A stretch of 64,000 nt of DNA from Raphanus sativus (Eukaryota; Streptophyta; Magnoliopsida; Brassicales; Brassicaceae): assembly GCF_000801105.2 (NCBI RefSeq), contig NC_079519.1, forward strand, positions 14,957,828 through 15,021,827. Reading direction: 5' to 3'. Within the stretch, counting starts at the first letter, position 1. Each line of letters begins with the position of its first letter. The notes below the pieces were generated by a model. That model worked only from the letters and a program-made list of their open reading frames with translations. It was not told the origin of the DNA and made no database searches. The translations under genes and the position numbers were made by a program. Of this stretch, positions 56,048 to 64,000 are shown piece by piece.

Positions 56048-58325
56048 CACTACAAGAAAACGTCTCATATATAGCATGACGAAAACGCTATTAGAAGATA
56101 GCACAGCGTTATCGCGAACGCTGTATCTTCCCCCGCAATCTTTTCTCGGGCACTTTAGATAGCGTTTTTTGTATGCTATTTTAATGCATTATTTCAATAG
56201 CGTTTTGTTTCTTATGCAATTATATAACTTATAATAGCAGATTATAATTGCTATGATAAAGTAGTTAGAAAATAAAAAAAAATTATAAAAAAAAATTAAT
56301 ATTTTTAAAAGAATTTTATATATCAAAATTGTTTACAAAATAACCAAAAACAAAACCAAAAATCTAAACCATAACTAAACCAAACATAAACCTATAGCTA
56401 AACCAAAAACATACACCTAAAGCTAAGTCTTCACCGTCATCGCCATGACCACCAAAAATATAAAATCTAAAGCTAAGTCTCTGGAGAACATATATGTCGA
56501 CCTTAAGGTTCTTCCCCACCTTGAGCTTCAGGGTTTTAAACCCTTCTCCTGTGTACTTTGCGGCCAACTTCGAAGCTTCAAGTGGAGAAACTATCCGATC
56601 CTGAACATAGACCATCACAAATATATCAAGATGTCCAGAGCGAAGACACTTTGAAAGAATCTGATACAGAATCAAAAGAGAAAGAAACGGAAGCAAACAA
56701 ACAAGATGAATCAATAACAGAGAAAGTAGTAGAGGTTGTTGAAACAGCACCTGATACACCGATATCTTGAAGTGTAGACATCTGTTTATATAGTTCCTCC
56801 TTTAACTAAGAACTTAACCTGTAAACACACAAAATCAGAAAGAATATGAAACAAACTAAAGAAGCTACAAGAAGATTCTCAAAACTTGACCAAACAAAAA
56901 ACCCAGAAAAAGCCAGGCCTTAGGAACAAACCTCACAACACCAAAACCTCCAAAACAGTTCGAATCTTTTACAGAAACATAAAGGGAACTAGAGACAACT
57001 CAGAGCATTAAAAACTTGCTTTTTTATGAGACCCAGACACTTTGATTTCACAAAAAACAGAGAAAAAGTTAAGAAATTTAAAAAGAGACATACACAAGGA
57101 AGAAGAAACAGAGAGAAACCGCAGAGAAGCGGAGCATAACAAGCCAGTGTTTTGATCAGTTCGAGATTCATCCAAAGGTGCAAACTTTCTTGCTCTTTAA
57201 CCTCGTCACTGAACTAGTAACACGCAAACACAATCAAGACATAGAAGTAACCGAAAACAAGACAATGAAGGTTCTGTGAAAAGCAATATACGGCAAGTTC
57301 AGTGGTTCCTCACCTCCTTAACAAGCTCTATTACTCCTGAAAATCCAATCTCATACCCTGGCTTCGAGACCACGCCTTGCACCATTGCCGCCGAGACCAT
57401 GCCTTGTCCCCTCCACAGTCAAGCCTCTTGTGCATCCTCCAATTTACTTTACCAAAAAACCAAATCAAAATCAGATTCAAAGGAGAGACAGAGAGGGAAA
57501 GATAGAGACGAGACAAAGAGAGAAAGACTTTGTTCATTCTCCAATTTCACACTGTCTCCGGATCTTTTCTCTCCACCTCCGGATCTGTTCTCTCCGTCTC
57601 AACCTAGACAAGATGAAGAGAGAGAGACCTTGTTCTTGTGAGTTTCAGATCGGTGACTTCATGAAGGAGAGAGAAGTTGAAAGGATAAGATTGAGAAGAC
57701 AAGAGAAGTCATACACTGAGAGGGATGAGAGAGCTCATCACGGTCGATAAGGGAAGAGAGTCGCCACAGCGGCTAAGAAACTCTTTGAGAAAATCAGAAG
57801 CTTCGCTGCCGCCTTCGACGAAGCTCCGCCTTGCCACCGGAGACAAGAGAGCAGAGAGAGAGCGAGGTGTGACGGAGACGAGTAAATGGGAGGATGGAAA
57901 CGAGGAGAAACGACGACAGAGAAAAGACGAGAAGTCACGATGACAAAGGCGTCGATGCATCAGACGATCTGTTTCTAGATCTTTTTTTGTCTGTAAATGG
58001 AGAGAAGATCTGAGAAGAGGAAGAGAAAAGAGATCGATCGATGAGGGAAAACCTAATAAGATTTTTTTTCTTTTTTTACTTTTTTTGTTTTATTTGTGGA
58101 AACAAGTCGAAGAATTCATTTTTTCGCTAAGTACTTAGCGGGAAATCGAAAAATTTTCCGCCTAGAATATAGATAGCATTTTCAATTTATTTAGGAATCC
58201 GAAAAAAATAAACCATAGCATAGATATTTGAAAACGCTATCTTAAAAAACGGATCAAGTTAAAGATAGCATTTTAGGCTAGAACGCTATCTTTTTATGTT
58301 ATCTTTACCCTCTTTCCTTGTAGTG
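56048..58325. mobile_element. Non-autonomous CACTA (En/Spm-type) transposon
   Basis: 2278 bp with inverted ends CACTACAAGAAAA and, at the right in reverse, CACTACAAGGAAA (one mismatch), flanked by GCT on both sides. Both subterminal regions carry repeated TAGCGTTTT / AAAACGCTAT motifs in both orientations (56110-56215 and 58185-58290), as needed for transposase binding. No transposase is present. The interior has a captured gene fragment (56486-56620) and other exon-like pieces (57300-57420 and 57600-57960). Its insertion splits the coiled-coil exon of the C antisense ORF. Confidence 0.93.
56486..56620 (-). pseudogene. Captured gene fragment resembling an enolase-superfamily epimerase
   Basis: The minus strand encodes about 42 residues with IVSPLEASKLAAKY and GFKTLKLKVGKNLKVDI. 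This matches the start of the barrel domain of muconate-lactonizing-type enolase-superfamily enzymes, as in plant L-Ala-D/L-Glu epimerase-like proteins, where GF-TLK-KVG-----D begins the first barrel strands. An acceptor-like TCTATGTTCAG stands just before the homologous part, suggesting that genomic DNA with intron border was copied. The rest of the enzyme is missing, so it cannot work. Assignment from memory only. Confidence 0.58.
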
Positions 58326-58328
58326 GCT

Positions 58329-58353
58329 TAAGGAGGAGAAGAACAAAGTCTTG
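58329..58353 (+). pseudogene. Continuation of C antisense ORF after the CACTA insertion
   Basis: TAAGGAGGAGAAGAACAAAG continues the coiled-coil frame broken at 56047 (K-E-E-K-N-K pattern) once the transposon and one GCT are disregarded. B4 interrupts it at 58354 after TCTTG. Confidence 0.7.
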
Positions 58354-60078
58354 TGTGGGAACCGAAATTCGCACTGTCGATTTTTATTAAGTAAATCGGA
58401 GGAAAGCTAAGTAAACCTAACTTTCCCTGAAGGTCCGGATTCTCTGCGACAACCAACGACAAGTGATCAAATAAATGCGGAAAGGTTTTATTAAGATTTG
58501 AGACTGGACCTTAAGGAAGGCTGCCTACGTACCCCTTTCGAGGATCAAGTCGGACGTAGTTCAGTTGGAAGGGTTTGAACAAGAGATCGAACTGCCTGGC
58601 GGAGTTCGTCTAGTACGAGCGTTAGTCATAGAAACGGGCATGTCGAGAATAATGCCAAGGGTTTCTATGTGCGGAACTCTAAGTAAAAGGATTGTTAGAT
58701 CCTTCCGAGAGAGACATGAGTCTGCGGACAAGATGAAAATAGAACGAGAGGCGGCCGGACGTTCTAGGTCCTGCCTTGCTAGTCTACCGCCTAAATTCTA
58801 AGTTCTTAAGCTAACATGAGCTCTCTGGGTCTCCAATCTCGGATTTGCTTTCCCTCTAGGATTTTTTCTCTTCTCCCTTTGCTTCTCTCCTCAAGCTGCT
58901 TTATATACTCCTCCTTATGACGGTCAATTCTCCTTTTGGGCCGCGAAGCGGGCTTTTTCCATTTTCGTCGGCCTTCATGTTTATCGGGAAACTTGACATT
59001 TATCTTCGGGAAACTTGACATTTATCCTTCTGGCAATTTAGCATTTATCTTGTTATGTAAAGATAAACGTAAATCGTCGTATCTATCTCAGATAATCGTA
59101 AGCGGACTGTCCGATCGCGTTTGGTCCCTTTCGGGCCGTCTCTAGGACTTCCGTTGTTTTCTACGATTTCTTCGGAAGATCTTCAATCCTTCGTAGAGTT
59201 GAGATGAGTGGTGTCTTAAGATAAGCATCACTGTTTTGCACGAAGAATTTAAGATCTTCCTTCCCGTTGATATCTTACGAGTTTCCGAAGTGTTTCCGAC
59301 GATCTTTGTTTGGAGTAAGAACGGGAGTTTTGTACGCGGAATCTCAACGATTCGTTCCGCAAAAACTTGGGAAAGACGCAAAGTACAGACTTCTGACGGC
59401 CGGGGCCTAGAACTTATGCACGGAAGCTTGTCGCCCGACAACCCCAGCCAGCACGGGGCTAGCCGCCCGGCGGCCATGGCCAGCACGGGCGCTAGCCGCC
59501 GGCGGCCACGGCCAGCACGGGGGCTAGCCGCCCGGCGGCCATGGCCAGCACGGGCGCTAGCCGCCGGCGGCCACGGCCAGCACGGGGGCTAGCCGCCCGG
59601 CGGCCACGGCCAGCACGGGCGCTAGCCGCCCGGCGGCCACGGCCAGCATGGGCGCTAGCCGCCGGCGGCCACGACCAGCACGGGTGCTTGCCGCCCGGGG
59701 GCCAGGACCTCGGCGAGGGCTTCGATTTGATATCTTGCTCGTTTTCTGGGTCCTCACGGTTTGAGAGAACAGGCTCTTTGAAGTTTCAAGGCGGATTCCT
59801 TGTCGTTCGGCCTGTCCAAACTTAGATTACTTCTCATTTGGTCGTTTCATATCAGCTACGGACCTAATGTCTCTCGGTTCTTCTTGATTGTATCATCGAA
59901 GTTTTACGACTAAATCTGAGTTGGTTTTCTCGTAAAGTTTATCGTGTAAAACAAGAACGATCGACTTTAACATAGGTTTTTTAAGCTATACGACTTGTTT
60001 TGCTTGTTTTATGGAAAGTCCGCACACGATAAATATTTTTAGCCGTTGATTTCGAGATAACCGTTTTTGACCCCAACA
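58354..60078 (-). mobile_element. 3' LTR of B4
   Basis: 1725 bp, TGTGGGAACC to CCCCAACA. Same subtype as B3: shared GGGAAACTTGACATTTATCT repeats near 58985-59010. The minus-strand TATA box is at 58917-58911. It is longer than B2 partly because of a GC-rich minisatellite (59447-59707). It lacks the TCGCTATAGCGA palindromes of B1 and B2. Confidence 0.83.
59447..59707. repeat. GC-rich minisatellite in the B4 LTR, eight copies of 32-33 bp
   Basis: Unit GCCAGCACGGGCGCTAGCCG followed by CCGGCGGCCACG. 32- and 33-bp variants alternate over the first copies, suggesting duplication of a two-unit block. It contains the palindrome CCGCCGGCGG. Its GC content contrasts strongly with the AT-rich surroundings. 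Frames through it are low-complexity artefacts. Confidence 0.93.
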
Positions 60079-60091
60079 GTTAGCCCCCCAG
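60079..60091 (-). other. Purine tract (plus-strand primer) of B4
   Basis: On the minus strand CTGGGGGGCTAAC stands directly before the LTR start TGTTGGGG. The same 13 bases are at 47423-47411 in B2, and C has a purine run at the same place. No TGG-type primer binding site is found on this side, which supports the minus orientation. Confidence 0.68.
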
Positions 60092-60192
60092 CATGCAAGA
60101 TGCGGGAGCGATTTTGTGTGCGGAAGATTTGAAAATCGAAATTTTCGGCTAGGAATATTTTATTCCGAAAAACTCTACCACCTTTGATTTCT

Positions 60193-60200
60193 TATAAGTA
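60193..60200 (+). promoter_or_regulatory. Possible TATA box for the B4 antisense ORF
   Basis: TATAAGTA lies 48 bases before the ATG at 60248, followed by a C/T-rich stretch (CCCATTCCCCTCTCATTTTTC) suitable for a transcription start. It would drive transcription opposite to the LTR promoter. Sequence evidence only. Confidence 0.45.
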
Positions 60201-60247
60201 GCACCCCATTCCCCTCTCATTTTTCACTCACTCTCCTCTTCTCAAAA

Positions 60248-61358
60248 ATGAGTGAAACTAACCAAGCCTCGCCGGCGCAGGATGCTCCTGCCCTTACGCA
60301 GACATTCGTCGAGGGGTTCAGTTCTTTTCAGGACAAGATGGAGCGACGCCGTGCTGAGATGGAGTCTAGCGTGGCAGGTCCTAGTGCTACTTCCGTTCCG
60401 ACTTCTATGGCTCCGACTCTCGGATCCAATGTCGCTTTAACTCCGGATCCCGCGGTTCTGGCTCTTGGACCCGACGTTACTCCAGTCCTGATCTCTACAA
60501 TTCCAGCCTCTGGATCCGATGTCCCTTTGCCTGCTGGAGAAATTGTCGTTCCGGAGCAAGCACCCGATGTCCAGGCTCGCCCTGAGGGCTCCCCTTTCGC
60601 GCCGATAGCGGTTTCGGAGGATGCGGTGGAAGTCATGCCTCCTCCTCCAGAAAAGAAGAGGGAGATCGTCTTGGGACTTCCCGCGTCCAACGCTGTTCCA
60701 CCATCGAAGGGACGTTCAAGAGCTGGGGTTGCCGGATCAGCGAAGAGAAAAAGGTCTACTAAGAGTGAGGAAGGCGAGGTTTCGGCGAAACTATCGCAAC
60801 ATCGCTCCAAGGTATTTCGTGAAACCCCCTTTCTTTTGTTGACTCCTTGATTCTCACCTTCTCTCGTGTGATCAGTTTGTATCGTTGATCGACGGGATGC
60901 TTGGCGATTGCGGACTGGAGGTCACACGTTTGTCCAAGGAGCTGGATTCGTCGCGGGAAACTTTGAAGCGCACCGAGGCTGTGCTTCAATCGATTGAGAG
61001 CACTCATGCTGCCCAGACGTCGACGCTCGAAGCTAGGATCAGCGATCTCGAGCGTGATCTGGGAAAGACTGTGAGCTCGCTGCTCAAGGCGAAGGAGGAG
61101 AAGAAGAGCAAGTCCTCGGAAGTTTGACGTCTTAAGAGGCGGATTCAGCGCTTCGAGGAGATGGGAGTTTGCACTGCGACGGAGCTTGCCGGCCCGTCAT
61201 CCTCGGGTACCCTGGTCCCGAGTTCGGAAATTCCAGAGGTTCAGGATGCTGGAATCGTTGCGGACAAGGGCGGTGAAGAAGTCGGCGAGGGCGATGGCGA
61301 GGCTGTTCCTGCTTCGGGTGAGTCAGAGAATGAAGGCGGTGTTCCGGAGGACGCCTAG
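60248..61358 (+). pseudogene. Antisense ORF of B4, Pro/Ser-rich region plus coiled coil, one intron
   Basis: Starts at ATG 60248 after AAAA. Exon 1 (to about 60810) encodes a chain rich in Pro, Ala, Ser and Val with a basic end (RSRAGVAGSAKRKRS, a possible nuclear signal). A candidate intron (GTATTT near 60811 to GATCAG near 60873) leads to exon 2, a typical coiled coil (LSKELDSSRETLKRTEAVLQ, then STLEARISDLERDLGKTVSS). A single TGA at 61125-61127 interrupts it; the same frame continues in phase with RRIQRFEE and an acidic tail to 61358. It resembles the C-terminal halves of the B1 and C ORFs but lacks their PF04195-like domain. It would be antisense to B4. Confidence 0.65.
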
Positions 61359-64000
61359 GTTGATCGATCCCTGAGGGGATTTTTATTTTGATTGTATTTC
61401 GGCCGTTGGTTGGCCATTATGTATGATTTTGGGACTGGCCGTTGGTGGCTTTGAGTCCCTGCCCTTTTTAGGGCGTTGTATTGAACTCGCGGTATGCGTT
61501 TATAAAATATTTTGCGTTTAGAACTTCTGTTTGTCGAAGTTAGAGGGGCAGGGTGTGAGTTGTCGTCTCATTCCTGCCTCCCTGACGATCACCGTATCTG
61601 TAGTTTGTACAAAGCGAGATTTTCCTGCGGTTTACGATTTACGCGAAAATTCGTGAAAACGTACAGACTTGAGTGAAGAGACAAGTTTTAGGATCTCGCG
61701 TTGTTGACGCTTTGCCTATGAGATGTTAAGATACCAGCAAGGCTGGGTTTAGGGCAAGACCTAGGTTTACTCTCAGACTGAGGCTGTGCGATGACAAATC
61801 GGCTTTCGTTTTGCCTGTTTGTGATTTTAACCAGATTCGTACCGTTTTAAAATCCGCGAAGTGGTATCGGCTTATATGATTTGTCTGGGCACGAATCGAG
61901 CTAGTTCCTTTACGAAGTGCTGAACCAAATTTGGATTTTTTGTATAGCGCGCTATGGGATCCTTGTCGGATGTAAAAGAGCCTACCCTTAGGTGGCTTGT
62001 CTGTTTAGGACGTTAGAGTTCGTTTGTTGTGATCAGCAACAACGATATGATGCCGTTTAGAAGGCGTATGAAGGTTTTAATCGAAAAACGAATGTTCAGA
62101 CACGAAGCGACGTCTCGCAGTGCTTTGAAGTTTGTTTTTCTTATGCCATAAAGGACTATGGGCTTTTAGAAATCGCGGAATGTTTCCGGGCGATAGTTTA
62201 TGATTTATTTGGTGGATACTGGATCCATTGTTGAGGCCGTTCAGCGATTGGCGAGTTTGTTCGCGAAGAGTTTCGAAAATTCGGTTTCTGTGTTTGTAAA
62301 GAGTTTCGAAAATCCGGTTTCTTCAAAAAAGGTGGGATTATACAAGCATACACATTTCAAATGTGTACGAGGTAATTTTCGCTTGTGCCGCATTTCGAAT
62401 GTTCGCGGTCTTGGAGATGTTTTGCGAATGTCCGTAGTCAGAAACTGTTGTTTCAGTTTGGACGTGCAAGTTATAAAATTTTGATCGAGGAATTAGGACC
62501 AGGGGTCGCGTATATTTGACCCAGAGAGAAGCGTCTACCTTCGCTTTGCTTCGCGAAGTGTTGGCCTTCCGGGATTTTATCGACGACTCATATAACTCTT
62601 GGAGCTTTGTCACGAGTGTTTCTTTTCATGCTTTGTTTACGGGGCGTATAGAACTTAATCAGTCAATATTAAGTTCAATTTTTCCGTTAACCGTATGATT
62701 GTTAGGACTGATTTTATTACGAGAAATTTATCGCATGATTTCCGCTTTTGGGCTATGCGACAGAGTTGCTCGCGTAATGGTCACTTGGCGTTTTATGACA
62801 AATCGTGGATTATCGTTTGGCCCTTAAGTGATTGGAGCGGCGACCATTCAGCTGTTTTGTCTTGGCGTGAAGGCTGTGTTCAGCCGTTTAACCAAGGAGT
62901 TGGTAAACGATCAGACCGCGATCCTTTCGCATTAAGGTCATATTGGTTCACGATTGTCTTTAATGGTGATGCCGAATTCAGGTCCGAACTTTATGGAAAG
63001 ACGTAGTTGGCCGAGGGCCGAATAGAGTTCGTCGAGATAGACATGCCAATCATAGCGGAGTTTTCTAAGTTATGGGTGATGGCTTTTTGAAACGATTTTC
63101 CACTTTAGGTTTCAGTTATACGATAGATGCTTCGTATAAAGTTTCCTTTGGTCGCATGAAAATTGTTTCATTTTATCCGAGGAAATAAAGTTTAAGGAAT
63201 CGACGAAGAACACGTTCGGAATCAGTTTTGGGTTATTTCCTGCTTGGACGTAATTTTCCGTATTGCGATGTCGTTTTGCATGAAATCGATCTTGGTTTTC
63301 CTTATGCTGTTTTTGTGTAACATATTTATACGAAAGTAATGGATGACCGGTTTCATGAAGATAGAAAATCGCAGATAGTCAAAGTAGTCTTGTTTCCGTG
63401 GTTTACACGGGAAATGTTTCCACTTTGATTTTGTTTTTTGGCGAAAGTTGCTTCGGGTTACTCATGAAGTTTTACCGAAGGTTATTTCGTTAATTTTGTA
63501 GCTCACCGTCGTGCCATTAGTCTCACGGAAGCGGAAAGAAAATGCCAAGGATGCGCGGCGATCGTTTCTCGGTTTTTCGAGAGATTAGATCGGTTTGCGC
63601 GTTCTGCCTAGACAGTCAAGAAACAATAGAACGAAACTGGAAGAAAATGCCTAAGACTTAGCTTGCTAGACTATCCACCTAGGTTCTAAGTTCCCTAAAT
63701 TTTACGGCAGTTTACAAGACGTTCCCATTCCTTTCCTACGAAAAAATTAAAACCTTGATAAAATTTTCTAAGTCGGACGTACCTTAGTCTCATTGATTGC
63801 TCGAGATTGCCTCATGTCCGTTCCTCTTTGTCTTCTACCGTTTCATTGTCAAAGGTCTTCAATAAGTCTGATACTGAATCGAGAATCGATTTTTGATGAA
63901 ACCTGAAGGAACAGTGCAGAATCGTTGCAGAATCGTTGAAGCAAAGGGAGGAGAAGTAGGCGAAACTCGAAGAAGGCTAAGGGGGGTAGACAAGTGAAAA
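61359..64000. other. Noncoding internal region of B4
   Basis: No convincing frame on either strand. The first 650 bp are conserved with B1 (24250-24900), including CCAGCAAGGCTGGG and GGCTTATATGATTTGTCTGG. GAGTTTCGAAAAT is repeated near 62270-62310. At about 63650-63705 a stretch (CTTGCTAGACTATCCACCTA) resembles a part of the B3 and B4 LTRs (52890-52930 and 58775-58810). Confidence 0.6.

Larger units (their letters stand above)
53571..58353 (-). mobile_element. LTR retrotransposon C (minus orientation), 3' end, with two insertions
   Basis: LTR 53571-54010 (TGTTAGGG to CCCCAACA, 440 bp), a purine tract beside it, then a plus-strand ORF (54586-56047) that continues at 58329-58353 after the CACTA insertion and is then cut by B4. 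The minus-strand TATA box CTATAAAAGGGGAGCCC (53788 downward) and the purine tract AAGGAATAAGGGGAAAAC (54028-54011) set its direction. No pol sequence lies within the window. Confidence 0.75.
58354..64000 (-). mobile_element. Tat-like LTR retrotransposon B4 (minus orientation), 3' part
   Basis: 3' LTR (58354-60078), purine tract (60079-60091), plus-strand antisense ORF (60248-61358) and a long noncoding internal region to the window edge. TCTTG (58349-58353) is the candidate target duplication; the other side is outside. The pol genes, if present, lie to the right. Confidence 0.77.

Noticed and set aside
57276..57960. Several overlapping short ORFs in the right half of the CACTA element
   Set aside because: Compositionally biased (Ser/Arg-rich) frames on both strands; possibly captured exon pieces, but I recognise none and cannot support a product.
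59236..59825. ORFs across the GC-rich minisatellite
   Set aside because: Low-complexity Ala/Arg/Pro translation present in several frames on both strands, as expected from a stop-poor GC repeat.

Overview
The window is plant pericentromeric or centromeric heterochromatin, most likely from a Brassicaceae species. The evidence is a long tandem satellite with a 177-bp monomer carrying one HindIII site (AAGCTT), which closely resembles my memory of the CentBr centromeric satellites of Brassica, together with Athila-type LTR retrotransposons (tRNA-Asp primer site, Athila-style Gag). I see no host gene, tRNA gene or rRNA gene. Essentially every base belongs to satellite or transposable elements, plus two 100-base assembly gaps (7951-8050 and 26940-27039).

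Layout. 1-15782: three damaged, non-autonomous Athila-like copies (A1 minus, A2 and A3 plus). They carry gag, a retroviral-type aspartic protease and accessory reading frames full of TCGATCGA repeats, but no recognisable reverse transcriptase or integrase. 15783-52626: the satellite, about 21.9 kb in five blocks. It is interrupted by B1 (21499-26448, duplication AGGAA), a solo Athila LTR A4 (30331-31693, duplication GTAAG), the three-LTR complex D (38840-45841, duplication ATATG) and the truncated B2 (45947-47535). From 52627 the sequence never returns to satellite: B3 is interrupted by C, and C is itself interrupted by a CACTA DNA transposon (56048-58325, duplication GCT) and by B4 (58354 to the end).

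Families B and C look like Ty3/gypsy elements of the Tat lineage lying on the minus strand. Their LTRs have TATA boxes on the minus strand and a purine tract outside the TGTTGGGG end. The plus-strand frames beside that tract resemble the Pfam 'putative gypsy type transposon' family (PF04195) followed by coiled coil, so they would be antisense ORFs next to the 3' LTR. Family D is a gag-only element with an initiator-Met primer site, a zinc knuckle, degenerate repeats after the knuckle, and a long ORF inside its LTR.

Nothing here is an intact autonomous element. The most interesting signals are two related elements inserted at exactly the same nucleotide of the satellite monomer, the antisense ORFs with a possible promoter, perfect palindromes repeated in the B LTRs, the TCGATCGA-coded peptide repeats of the Athila copies, the LTR-encoded ORF of D, a gene fragment captured by the CACTA element, and recent multi-monomer duplications in the satellite, one of which starts exactly at an assembly gap. 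All family names rest on recognition from memory; no database was searched.
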